DNA of 64,000 nucleotides from Miltoncostaea sp050249835 (GTDB lineage: Bacteria; Actinomycetota; Thermoleophilia; Miltoncostaeales; Miltoncostaeaceae): positions 1 to 64,000 of the forward strand of contig JBFWPT010000002.1 of assembly GCA_050249835.1 (NCBI GenBank), read 5' to 3'. The position numbers and the translations under genes are program-made. This document shows positions 8,181 to 16,297 of the stretch, piece after piece; position 1 is the first letter of the stretch, and the number at the start of each line of letters is the position of its first letter. Under the pieces are notes generated by a model. That model was not told where the DNA came from. It saw only the letters and a list, made by a program, of their open reading frames with translations, and did no database searches.

Positions 8181-8208
8181 AGCCCCCTCGGCGACGGGAG
8201 GACCGACG

Positions 8209-9273
8209 ATGGCCGACCCGGTCAGGGTGCTGGTCTGCGACGACTCGCCGCTGCTGCGGCGGGTCCTCCGCGACCTGCTCACCGACGGCGGCCTGGACGT
8301 GGTGGGGGAGGCGCGTGACGGCGTCGAGCTCATCGCGAAGGTCGAGGAGCTCTCGCCCGACGTCGTGACCCTGGACGTCGAGATGCCGCGCCGCGACGGC
8401 CTCGCCGGGCTGCGCGAGCTGATGCGCGTGCGCCCGACGCCGGTCGTCATGGTCTCCACGCTCACCGGCGCGGGGAGCACGGCGAGCGTCGCCGCCCTCA
8501 CCGCCGGGGCCGTGGACGTGGTGGAGAAGCCCGCCCTGCGGCTCGACCCGGCCGGCTGGGGCGCCACCCGCGACGAGCTGGTCGCGAAGGTGAGCGCCGC
8601 CGCCCGCGCCCGCACGGGCGCCCTCGCCCGCACGCCGCGCGCCGCGCGCCCCGGGGCGGCGCTCGCCACGCGCTCCGGGTCCGGGGGCCGCCTCGTCGTC
8701 ATCGCCACCTCGACCGGCGGGCCGCGCGCGCTGCAGGCCGTCATCCCGCACCTGCCGTCGCCGCTCGGCGCCGGCGTCCTGGTGGTGCAGCACATGCCGC
8801 CCGGCTTCATCGCGTCCCTCGCCCAGCGGCTCGACGCGGTCAGCCGCCTCACGGTGCGCGAGGCCCGTGACGGGGACGAGATCCGGCCCGACCGGGTGCT
8901 CATCGCCCCCGGCGGCCACCACCTGGAGGTGTCGTCGGCCGGCCGCGTGCGGCTCTCCGGCGCGCCGCCGATCGGCGCCCTGCGCCCCCGCGCGGACATC
9001 ACCCTCTCGGCCGCGGCCCGCCACTACGGCCGCGACCTGGTCGTCGCCGTCCTCACCGGGATGGGCGACGACGGCACCGCCGGCGCCCGCGACGTGCGCG
9101 CCGCGGGCGGCACCGTGATCGCCGAGGACGAGAGCACCTGCGTCGTCTGGGGCATGCCGCGCTCCGTGGTGGCCGCCGGCCTCCAGGAGGCCGTCGTCCC
9201 GCTGGACGCGATGCCGCTCGCTATCGCCGAGGCTGTCGCCGCCCCCTCCGGGGCCCTCCGCCGCGCCGGCTGA
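8209..9273 (+). CDS. cheB: Chemotaxis protein-glutamate methylesterase CheB
   Basis: The 354-aa protein has a receiver domain (D11/D12 pocket, phosphoacceptor D56 in TLDVEMPRRDG) joined by an Ala/Arg-rich linker to a CheB methylesterase domain. Catalytic residues are visible: S168 in IATSTGGP, histidine in VVQHMPPGF and aspartate in LTGMGDDG. It demethylates (and deamidates) chemoreceptors when phosphorylated by CheA. A GGGAGGA site precedes the ATG at 8209. No chemoreceptor gene lies in this window. Confidence 0.95.
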   Translation: MADPVRVLVCDDSPLLRRVLRDLLTDGGLDVVGEARDGVELIAKVEELSPDVVTLDVEMPRRDGLAGLRELMRVRPTPVVMVSTLTGAGSTASVAALTAGAVDVVEKPALRLDPAGWGATRDELVAKVSAAARARTGALARTPRAARPGAALATRSGSGGRLVVIATSTGGPRALQAVIPHLPSPLGAGVLVVQHMPPGFIASLAQRLDAVSRLTVREARDGDEIRPDRVLIAPGGHHLEVSSAGRVRLSGAPPIGALRPRADITLSAAARHYGRDLVVAVLTGMGDDGTAGARDVRAAGGTVIAEDESTCVVWGMPRSVVAAGLQEAVVPLDAMPLAIAEAVAAPSGALRRAG

Positions 9274-9279
9274 CGATCG

Positions 9280-9307
9280 GATTCCGTGACCGCCGTGTCA
9301 CGGAATC
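9280..9307. terminator. Perfect 11-bp hairpin between cheB and cheR
   Basis: GATTCCGTGAC at 9280-9290 pairs with GTCACGGAATC at 9297-9307 across a 6-base loop. It begins seven bases after the cheB stop and has no T tract. It may be an attenuating terminator or a protein-binding palindrome inside the chemotaxis operon. Confidence 0.6.
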
Positions 9308-9383
9308 TCAGGATCGCCCCCCCGCCCGCCGACGAGGTGATGGGACCCCGGTGTGCGGGGCCCCGCCGATCCCGGAGGACCGC

Positions 9384-10229
9384 GTGACCACCACGGGCCG
9401 GGGCGCCGACGCCCCCACCGCCGACTACGAGCGCTTCTGCGGGGGCGTGCGCACGCTGATGCGCATCGACCTCGACGACTACCGCCGCGCCCAGATGGAG
9501 CGCCGCCTGCGCTCGTTCGCCAAGCGCTCCGGGGACCGCGACCTGGACGCCTACCTGGCCCGGTTGCGCCGCGACGTGGCGGCCCGCGAGGCGTTCCTGG
9601 ACCACATGACGATCAACGTGTCCGAGCTCTTCCGGAACCCGGAGCGGTTCGCCGAGCTGGAGCGCGACGTGCTGCCCGGCCTGCTGGAGCGCGCCGGCAA
9701 CGGCGGGCTGCGCGTGTGGAGCGCGGGCTGCTCGTACGGCGCCGAGCCCTACTCGCTGGCCGTCCTCCTCAACGAGGTGGCCCCCGGGCGCCGGCACGAG
9801 GTCACGGCCACCGACCTCGACGAGCGCATGCTGGCCCGCGCCCGCGAGGGCCGGTTCACCGAGGCCGACATGCGCGGCGTGAGCCTGTCCCGCCGCGCGG
9901 CGTGGTTCGAGCGGGACGGGTCGGGCGTCCGCGCGGTCGAGCCGCTGCGCAGCGCGATCCGCTTCCGCCGCCTCGACCTGCTCGCCGACGCCTTCCCGGC
10001 GAACCAGGACCTCATCCTGTGCCGGAACGTCGTCATCTACTTCACCGAGGACGCCAAGGACCGCCTCTACGCGCGCTTCCTGAAGTCGCTGAAGCCCGGC
10101 GGCGTCCTGTTCGTGGGCGCGACCGAGCGGATCAACCGCTCGGAGGAGGCCGGGTGGGAGAAGCCCGGCATGTTCTTCTACCGCCGGCCGCTCGCGCCGG
10201 CGCCGACCCAGGGGGGTGCGATCCGATGA
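9384..10229 (+). CDS. cheR: Chemotaxis protein methyltransferase CheR
   Basis: A 281-aa SAM-dependent methyltransferase with the CheR N-terminal helical domain (VSELFRNPERF at about residue 73) and the methyltransferase fold: WSAGCSYGAEPYSL as the SAM-binding motif, TDLDERML and LCRNVVIYF. It methylates receptor glutamates, opposing CheB. I chose GTG 9384, five bases after GGAGGA, over an upstream in-frame start. Its TGA overlaps the ATG of cheW (ATGA), coupling their translation. Confidence 0.95.
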   Translation: MTTTGRGADAPTADYERFCGGVRTLMRIDLDDYRRAQMERRLRSFAKRSGDRDLDAYLARLRRDVAAREAFLDHMTINVSELFRNPERFAELERDVLPGLLERAGNGGLRVWSAGCSYGAEPYSLAVLLNEVAPGRRHEVTATDLDERMLARAREGRFTEADMRGVSLSRRAAWFERDGSGVRAVEPLRSAIRFRRLDLLADAFPANQDLILCRNVVIYFTEDAKDRLYARFLKSLKPGGVLFVGATERINRSEEAGWEKPGMFFYRRPLAPAPTQGGAIR

Positions 10230-10669
10230 GCGTCGCGACCGACACCGGCGCCGCCACGCGGCAGCTGGTCATCTTCAGCCTCGGCGACGAGCAGTACGGG
10301 GTCCCGATCACGAGCGTCCAGGAGATCATCCGCCACACGCCCCCGCGGCCGATGCCGGAGAGCCCGCCCGGGGTCGAGGGCGTCATCAACCTGCGCGGCC
10401 GGCTGATCCCGGTCCTCTCGCTGGCCGACCGCCTCGGCGTCCACGCGGAGCCCGCGGCCGACGCGAAGGTCGTCATCATCGAGCTGGAGGACACCACCGT
10501 CGGGATCGTGGTGGACGAGGTGCGCGAGGTCGTCACCATCGACCTGGCCGTCACCGAGCCCCCGCCGGCCAACGTGACGGGCGGCCCCGGCGGCGCGATC
10601 GAGTCGGTCGCCAAGCTCGAGGGCGGCCTGCTCGTGATCCTGGACCCGGAGCGGCTGCTGGGCCGCTGA
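10226..10669 (+). CDS. cheW: Chemotaxis coupling protein CheW
   Basis: The 147-aa protein is a single CheW domain (two SH3-like barrels): QLVIFSLGDEQYGVPI opens it, GVINLRGRLIPVLSL is the diagnostic central motif and LDPERLL closes it. It links chemoreceptors to the kinase CheA. Start ATG 10226 overlaps the cheR stop. The next gene downstream runs on the opposite strand, so the operon ends here or reads antisense into it before cheA, which has its own promoter. Confidence 0.95.
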   Translation: MSVATDTGAATRQLVIFSLGDEQYGVPITSVQEIIRHTPPRPMPESPPGVEGVINLRGRLIPVLSLADRLGVHAEPAADAKVVIIELEDTTVGIVVDEVREVVTIDLAVTEPPPANVTGGPGGAIESVAKLEGGLLVILDPERLLGR

Positions 10670-10685
10670 GCCCCGCGGCGCCCGG

Positions 10686-11270
10686 CTAGACGGCGACCGC
10701 CTCCACGGGGTCGGCCGCCTGGCGGCGCACGTTGCGGTGGGCCCACCAGCAGGCGACGCCGATCATCTCGGCGAGCTCCTGCACCAGGAAGAGGCGGGTC
10801 GACTGAAGGATCTGGACGTCCAGGGCGCCCGCCTGGACGTTGACCGTCGCGGTGAGGGACAGCTCGCCGACGGCGGGGAGGTCCTTGCCCACGCCCTGGC
10901 CGGGCCGCAGGCCGCCCCGGCGGAGGTTGACCGCGCCGACGCCGGACGTCGGCCCGAGGGCCGCGTCCACGGCCACGATCAGCGGCCCGCCGGGGTGCTC
11001 CATGAGGGGCCGGATCCGGTCCTCGAGGTTGAGGGCGTGCAGCGGGGTCTCCAGCGTGCCGACGACGCCGGCCGGGTCGAAACCCAGCTTGAGCAGCCGC
11101 TGGCCGACGAGGGGGCCGAGGGCGTCGCCGGTGGAGCGGTCGGTGCCGATGCAGGCGAACGCGACCGGCCGGTGGGCCGCGCCGAGCGCCGTGAGCTCCC
11201 GCTCCAGCGCGAGCGAGAGAGTGGCCAGCGCCGCCGGGTCCTCACGCCTCACCTCGCAGAGTGCCGCCAC
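10686..11270 (-). CDS. YyaC/DUF1256 family protein (GPR protease-like fold)
   Basis: The 194-aa product matches the YyaC pattern: FACIGTDRSTGDALGPLVG near residue 38, VGTLETPLHALNL near residue 70, then VAVDAALG and the run VNVQAG-ALDVQILQSTR. In Firmicutes YyaC is a sporulation protein related to the germination protease GPR and makes the family look endospore-linked. Finding it in an actinobacterium inside a chemotaxis locus is notable. It starts at GTG 11268-11270, back-to-back with the cheA promoter, and runs against cheW. Family assignment is confident; its role is unknown. Confidence 0.8.
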   Translation of the reverse strand: MAALCEVRREDPAALATLSLALERELTALGAAHRPVAFACIGTDRSTGDALGPLVGQRLLKLGFDPAGVVGTLETPLHALNLEDRIRPLMEHPGGPLIVAVDAALGPTSGVGAVNLRRGGLRPGQGVGKDLPAVGELSLTATVNVQAGALDVQILQSTRLFLVQELAEMIGVACWWAHRNVRRQAADPVEAVAV

Positions 11271-11297
11271 TCAATTCCCCCCGTCGCAGGCCGATAT
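11271..11297 (+). promoter_or_regulatory. Sigma-28 (FliA)-type promoter of cheA
   Basis: TCAATTCC at 11271-11278, an 11-base spacer and GCCGATAT at 11290-11297; the -10 box matches 7 of 8 positions of GCCGATAA. Spacing is identical to the cheY promoter. The cheA GTG is about 128 bases downstream, giving a leader of roughly 120 bases. Confidence 0.6.
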
Positions 11298-11424
11298 TCC
11301 GAGACGGAAGGAGCGTAGGGCCGCCATGCCCGCGGCATCCCACCCGTCCGGGTAGACGCCGGGGGACGGGAGGCCAACGCGCCCCACCCGTTCGGACCGG
11401 CGACACGACCCACGGAGACACGGC

Positions 11425-13503
11425 GTGGACACCTCTGAGTATCTCGGCCTGTTCCTCGACGAGAGCGGCGAGAGCCTCCAGGCGCTGAACGCCTCGCTGC
11501 TGGATCTGGAGCGCGAGCCGGGCGACCCCGAGCCCCTCACCGTCATCTTCCGCGTCGCCCACTCCCTCAAGGGGATGAGCGCGACCATGGGCTTCGAGGC
11601 GATGGCCCGCCTCACGCACCGGATGGAGGAGGTGCTCGCCGCGATGCGGGACGACGGCGCCCCCGTCACCCCGGCCGTGAGCGACGCGCTCTTCGCCTGC
11701 CTGGACACGCTGCAGGAGATGGTCGACCGGGTCGCCGCGTCGAACCCCGAGGAGGTCGACGCCTCCGCCGTGATGGCCCGCCTCGACGCCCTCGCGGCCG
11801 GCGAGGGCGCCGCGCCCGCCGAGGCCGTCGCCGCCGCCGTGGCCGAGGTCGCCGCGACCGCGGCCCCCGCCCGCCCGGCCCTCACCGACTACGAGCGCAT
11901 GGTGGTCGCCGAGGCCCACGAGCGCGGCCTCGACGTGCTGCGCGTCGACGTCGCCTTCGACGAGGGCTGCCAGCTCGTCGCCGCCCGCGCCTTCATGGTG
12001 GTGCAGGAGCTCGAGGCCCTCGGCGACCTCATCCGCTCCGACCCGCCCACCGACGAGATCGAGGCCGGCGACGCCGGCGCCGACGGCGTCGCGTTCTGGG
12101 TCGTCACGGGCGCCGGCGCCGACGAGGTGCGGGCCGCCGCCCTCGGCGTGAGCGAGGTCGCGTCCGTCGAGGTGTCCGCCGTGGAGGACGAGGACGCCCC
12201 GTCCGGCGAGGCGGAGGAGCCCGCCGCCGCGGCCGCCGAGACCGCCGCTGCCGTCGCCGCCCCGCCGCGGCCGGCCCCGGCGCCGTCCGAGGCCCGCAGC
12301 GCGCCGCGCGCCGCCGCCACGGTCCGGGTCGGCACCGACCGGCTCGACCAGCTCATGAACCTGATGGGCGAGATGGTCATCCAGCGCACGCGCCTCGTGC
12401 AGCTCGCCCAGGAGCACGACCTCGGCGACCTCCGCGGCGCGGTCGAGGAGGTCTCGCGGGTCACCAACGACCTCCAGACCCTCATCATGCAGGTGCGGAT
12501 GATGCCGGTGGAGGCCGTGTTCATGCGCTTCCCGCGCATGGTCCGCGACCTCGCCAACACGCTCGGCAAGCGCCTCGACCTGGTGATCACCGGCGAGGAC
12601 ACCGAGCTGGACCGGACGATCATCGACGGCCTCGGCGACCCGCTGGTGCACATGCTGCGCAACGCGGTCGACCACGGCCTGGAGTCCCCCGAGGAGCGGG
12701 TCGCCGCCGGCAAGGAGCCGGTCGGCACCGTGCACCTCACCGCCCGCCACGCCGGCAACCACGTGGTGATCGAGGTCCGCGACGACGGCCGGGGCATGGA
12801 CCCCGAGGCGCTCCGCGCGTCCGTCGTGCGCAAGGGCCTCATGACCGCCGAGGCCGCCGCCGCGCTCACCGACGAGCAGGCCCTCGACCTCGTGTTCCTG
12901 CCCGGCTTCTCGACCGCCGCCACCACGACCGACGTCTCCGGGCGCGGCGTCGGGATGGACGCGGTCCGCACGGCGATCGCCGACCTGAACGGCGAGGTCA
13001 CCATCTCGAGCGTCCAGGGCCGTGGCAGCGCGTTCACGATCCGCATCCCGCTGACGCTCGCGATCATCCAGGCGCTCCTGGTGTCGTCCGGCGCCGGCCG
13101 CGGCGGCGACGGCCCCCGGCAGGTCTACGCCGTGCCGCTGGAGGCCATCGAGGAGACGGTCATCGTCGACCGCGACCAGGCCCGTCCGGTCAACGGCCGC
13201 CCGTGCCTGGTGCTGCGCGACCAGATCGTGCCGCTCGTCTGGCTCTCCGAGTGCCTGTCCCTCCACGTCGCCGCCGAGGAGGACGAGAACCGCCTCGACG
13301 TGGTCGTCGTGACCGTCGGCTCCGCGCGCCTCGGCCTGGTCGTCGACGGCCTCGTGGGCAAGCAGGACGTCGTCATCAAGCACCTCCCCGACTACCTCGG
13401 CGACGTCCCCGGCGTGGCCGGCGCGACGATCATGGGCGACGGCTCGGTCGCGCTCATCGTGGACGTGGCGGCCGTCGCCTCGGCGGCGGGGATGCTCCCG
13501 TGA
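11425..13503 (+). CDS. cheA: Chemotaxis sensor histidine kinase CheA
   Basis: A 692-aa kinase with all CheA modules. The Hpt domain carries H46 in VAHSLKGMSATMG. A region around residues 150-255 is a likely CheY/CheB-docking P2 domain, followed by an Ala/Pro linker. The P3 dimerisation helices contain RLDQLMNLMGEMVIQR. The P4 ATPase has the N box HMLRNAVDHGLE and G boxes DDGRGMD and GRGVGMD. The C-terminal CheW-like P5 domain contains the YAVPLEAIEE stretch. The start is GTG 11425. Its stop overlaps cheC by 4 bp (GTGA). Confidence 0.97.
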   Translation: MDTSEYLGLFLDESGESLQALNASLLDLEREPGDPEPLTVIFRVAHSLKGMSATMGFEAMARLTHRMEEVLAAMRDDGAPVTPAVSDALFACLDTLQEMVDRVAASNPEEVDASAVMARLDALAAGEGAAPAEAVAAAVAEVAATAAPARPALTDYERMVVAEAHERGLDVLRVDVAFDEGCQLVAARAFMVVQELEALGDLIRSDPPTDEIEAGDAGADGVAFWVVTGAGADEVRAAALGVSEVASVEVSAVEDEDAPSGEAEEPAAAAAETAAAVAAPPRPAPAPSEARSAPRAAATVRVGTDRLDQLMNLMGEMVIQRTRLVQLAQEHDLGDLRGAVEEVSRVTNDLQTLIMQVRMMPVEAVFMRFPRMVRDLANTLGKRLDLVITGEDTELDRTIIDGLGDPLVHMLRNAVDHGLESPEERVAAGKEPVGTVHLTARHAGNHVVIEVRDDGRGMDPEALRASVVRKGLMTAEAAAALTDEQALDLVFLPGFSTAATTTDVSGRGVGMDAVRTAIADLNGEVTISSVQGRGSAFTIRIPLTLAIIQALLVSSGAGRGGDGPRQVYAVPLEAIEETVIVDRDQARPVNGRPCLVLRDQIVPLVWLSECLSLHVAAEEDENRLDVVVVTVGSARLGLVVDGLVGKQDVVIKHLPDYLGDVPGVAGATIMGDGSVALIVDVAAVASAAGMLP

Positions 13504-14123
13504 CCACCGCGCCCGCGGGGCTCGGCGAGCACCAGCTCGACGCGCTCCGCGAGGTCGGCAACATCGGCGCCGGGACCGCCGCCACGGCGCTCGCGGCGAT
13601 GATCGGCGCGCCCGTGCAGATCGGCATCCCGCGCGTCTCCCTGGTGCCCGTGGAGCGGGTGCCGGACGAGGTGGGCGGGGGCGAGGGCCTGGTGGCCGCC
13701 GTCTTCCTCGGGGTCGTCGGAGACGCCGAGGGCCACATGCTGGTCGTGATGCGCGAGGGGGCCGCCCGCAGCCTCGTCGGCACCCTCCTCGGCGGCGCCG
13801 GCGCCGGGCCCGCCATGGACCCGTTCGGCGAGCTCGGCGTGTCGGCGCTGCAGGAGGTCGGCAACGTCCTCACCAGCGCCTACCTCGGCGCGCTCGCGCA
13901 GCTCACCGGCCTGCGCCTGGAGCCGACGCCCCCCGCGGTGGGGGTGGACATGGCCGGCGCCCTGCTGGGCGCCGCCCTCGCCGAGGTCGCGGTCCACTCG
14001 CCGACGGCGCTGCTCATCGACTCCGGCATCGGCGCCGGCGACGACCCGATCGGCGACGTGCTGTTCCTCCCCGGCCCGGAGGCCCTCGCCACGGTGCTCG
14101 GCCGGCTCGGCCTGCCCTCGTGA
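13500..14123 (+). CDS. cheC: CheY-P phosphatase CheC
   Basis: A 207-aa CheC/FliY/CheX-family protein with both active-site signatures: EVGNIGAGTAATALAAMIG at the N-terminus and EVGNVLTSAYLGALAQLTG in the second half, so both catalytic E/N pairs are intact. It would dephosphorylate CheY-P and form a complex with CheD, encoded next. The GTG start overlaps the cheA stop, and its own stop overlaps cheD; cheA-cheC-cheD form one translationally coupled unit. Confidence 0.93.
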   Translation: MTTAPAGLGEHQLDALREVGNIGAGTAATALAAMIGAPVQIGIPRVSLVPVERVPDEVGGGEGLVAAVFLGVVGDAEGHMLVVMREGAARSLVGTLLGGAGAGPAMDPFGELGVSALQEVGNVLTSAYLGALAQLTGLRLEPTPPAVGVDMAGALLGAALAEVAVHSPTALLIDSGIGAGDDPIGDVLFLPGPEALATVLGRLGLPS

Positions 14124-14614
14124 GCATCGCCGCCGGGCCGGTCGTCGGCATCGGCCAGCTCGCCGCGAGCGGCGAGCGGGGCGTCGTGATCTCGGCCCTC
14201 GGGCTGGGCTCGTGCATCGGGCTGGTGCTCGCCGACCCCGGGGCGCGGGTGGCCGGGATGGTCCACGTGATGCTCCCCGACTCGAGCACCGCCTCCACCG
14301 ACGGGCCGCCCGGCAAGTACGCCGACACCGCCGTCCCCGCCCTCATCGACTCCCTCTGCCGCCTGGGCGCCGATCGCGGCCGGCTGACCGGCGCCATGGC
14401 CGGCGGCGCCCAGATGTTCGGCGGCGGCTCCGGCGGCGGGGTCCTGCGGATCGGGGAGCGCAACACGGAGGCCGTCCGCGTCGCCCTGCGCGCCGCCGGG
14501 GTGCGGCTGCGCGCCGCCGACACCGGGGGCTCCCAGGGCCGCTCCCTCCAGGTCGAGGTGGCGACGGGCCGCGTCACGGTCCGCGCCGTCGGGGGAGAGC
14601 CCGCCGAGCTCTGA
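14120..14614 (+). CDS. cheD: Chemoreceptor glutamine deamidase CheD
   Basis: The 164-aa protein has the CheD catalytic cysteine C32 in GLGSCIGL, the histidine in AGMVHVMLPDS and the later glycine-rich AGGAQMFGG motif. CheD deamidates receptor glutamines and binds CheC, so this adaptation system follows the Bacillus/Thermotoga model (CheB, CheC, CheD, CheR) and not the enteric one (no CheZ). GTG 14120 overlaps the cheC stop (GTGA). Confidence 0.93.
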   Translation: MSIAAGPVVGIGQLAASGERGVVISALGLGSCIGLVLADPGARVAGMVHVMLPDSSTASTDGPPGKYADTAVPALIDSLCRLGADRGRLTGAMAGGAQMFGGGSGGGVLRIGERNTEAVRVALRAAGVRLRAADTGGSQGRSLQVEVATGRVTVRAVGGEPAEL

Positions 14615-14698
14615 TCCCCTGGAGCCTGACCTGGGCGATGGAGCTGCGTGATCCACGCTTGTGGCTGTAAGGTTGGATAGGCGGGGCCGTACGCAACC

Positions 14699-15877
14699 TT
14701 GGAGGCGACCTCGGCGGATCCCGGTTGGACAACCGTGCGCCGGCGCTGGCCAGGTGATCCGGGCGCTCCCGGTGGCCGTCCGAACCGCGTCGGATTCGAC
14801 TACGACGCCTACATACCGGGCGAGATCGCGCGGTGGGAGCCGGCGATCCCGGCCAGCCTCGCCGCCGACGCGGGGCGCGTCGAGGAGGCGATCGCCGGAC
14901 TCGCGCGGCTCGGCATCGCATCCCTGCTCTGGCCGCTCCTCCGGACCGAGGCGATCGCCTCGTCGCGGATCGAGGGGCTTCGCATCGATCATGAGCGGCT
15001 CGCGCGCGCGGCGTTCGGCGAGACGGACGACGGGCTCGCCCGCGCCGTCCTCGGCAACCTCGACGCGCTCCGCCGGGCCCTCGATGTGGCATCGCTCCCG
15101 ATCACCATCGGGGCGATCCTCGGCCTCCACCGGGCCCTGCTGGCCGGCACGCGCGACGCGGCGATCGCCGGGCGACTTCGGGACGGCCAGAACTGGATCG
15201 GCGGACGGCAGCCCAACCCGCGCGGCGCGGCCTTCATCCCACCGCCGGAGGGTGAGGTCCCCCGCCTGCTGGATGACCTCTGCCGGTTCTGCGAGCGCGA
15301 CGACCTGCAGCCGTCGCTCCAGGCGGCGATCGCCCACGTCCAGTTCGAGACGATCCACCCGTTCGCAGACGGCAACGGCCGTGTGGGTCGCGCCCTCGTG
15401 CACGTCGTGCTGCGCCGGCGCGGGCTGACCGCGGACGGTCAGGGCGAGCCCGTGCCGCCGCCGCTCTCGCTCGCGTTCGCCGCCGACCCGGACGGCTACG
15501 TCGCCGGCCTCACGGCCTTCCGCTCAGGCGACCACGAGCGATGGCTCGACCTGTTCGTCGCTGCGCTTCACCGGGCCACCGTCATCGCCGAGGCCCTCGC
15601 CGGCAGCGTCGATGACCTGCGGGCCCGGTGGCGTGAGCAGGCGGGTCACCCGCGGCGCGATTCGGCCGCCGAGGCGATCATCGCGGGCCTGGCGGAGCAG
15701 CCCGTCCTCGACCTCGGGCGGGCGACCGCGCTCACGGGCGTCTCGGGCGAGGCGACGCGACGCGCTATCGACCGTCTGGCGGCGGCCGGAGTGCTCCGCG
15801 AGATCACCGGAGGGCGGCGGCGTCGGCGCTGGCAGGCGGCCGGTCTGCTCGAGCTGCTGGACGGCCTCGGTCGATAG
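14699..15877 (+). CDS. Fic domain protein, class II (N-terminal inhibitory helix)
   Basis: The protein has the Fic core motif HPFADGNGRVGR (about residues 220-231), complete for AMP transfer from ATP. The inhibitory motif SSRIEGL lies upstream near residue 91, which makes it a class II Fic whose activity is self-restrained. The N-terminal DUF4172/Fic_N-like region and a C-terminal winged-helix (ending GVLREITGGRRRRRWQA) are the usual arrangement for this class. The start is uncertain: TTG 14699 or GTG 14735; neither has a good Shine-Dalgarno. It interrupts the cheD-flhB order and is likely an acquired gene. Targets unknown. Confidence 0.85.
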   Translation: MEATSADPGWTTVRRRWPGDPGAPGGRPNRVGFDYDAYIPGEIARWEPAIPASLAADAGRVEEAIAGLARLGIASLLWPLLRTEAIASSRIEGLRIDHERLARAAFGETDDGLARAVLGNLDALRRALDVASLPITIGAILGLHRALLAGTRDAAIAGRLRDGQNWIGGRQPNPRGAAFIPPPEGEVPRLLDDLCRFCERDDLQPSLQAAIAHVQFETIHPFADGNGRVGRALVHVVLRRRGLTADGQGEPVPPPLSLAFAADPDGYVAGLTAFRSGDHERWLDLFVAALHRATVIAEALAGSVDDLRARWREQAGHPRRDSAAEAIIAGLAEQPVLDLGRATALTGVSGEATRRAIDRLAAAGVLREITGGRRRRRWQAAGLLELLDGLGR

Positions 15878-15883
15878 ACCGAG
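15866..15883. terminator. Hairpin overlapping the Fic gene stop
   Basis: CTCGGTC (15866-15872) pairs with GACCGAG (15877-15883) over a 4-base GATA loop containing part of the TAG. A further CCGGGATCCCGG palindrome follows. A short terminator for the Fic gene is likely. Confidence 0.45.
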
Positions 15884-16297
15884 CTCCGGGATCCCGGGCC
15901 GGGACCGGTGACGGGCGCGCCTCACCCGTAGGGCCGCTCCCTTGCTCGGCCGCCGGATGCAGTCGGTGCCCCCGCGGCTCATAACGGCCCGGAGCACCTC
16001 CGATGATGGGGGGGACCGCCGGCCGCGTCGCGCCGGGAGCGTCGGAGGACGTGCCCTCCTCCACACTCCTCCGGATCGCTCGCCGTCCCGCCGCGGGGAT
16101 CCCGCGGGCGTGGGCGCGGCCGGCGTCCCGCCCGTGGCGGCCGGTCCCCCGGAGAACCCGATGGCGTCCGGGCTCAACCCCGGGGGCGAACGTGCCGAAG
16201 GGGTCAGCGAGGCGGGTCACGTCCCCGCCGCACCCTCCGCGCGCCGGATGCTCGCGGGTCACGACGTCACGGACGGCCCGCACGGGACGACAGGCGT
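15884..16297. other. 414-bp gap without a recognisable gene, upstream of flhB
   Basis: I see no credible coding region on either strand. Translations are low-complexity Arg/Pro/Gly. No CCGATAT box with a TCAA at the correct spacing occurs; TCAACCCC at 16173 followed by CCGAAGG at 16195 is a poor, misspaced match. The leader of flhB may lie here, but I cannot place a promoter. Confidence 0.5.

Noticed and set aside
15884..16297. c-di-GMP riboswitch or promoter in the leader of flhB
   Set aside because: No GEMM core sequence; the closest FliA-like match (16173, 16195) has wrong spacing and a poor -10.
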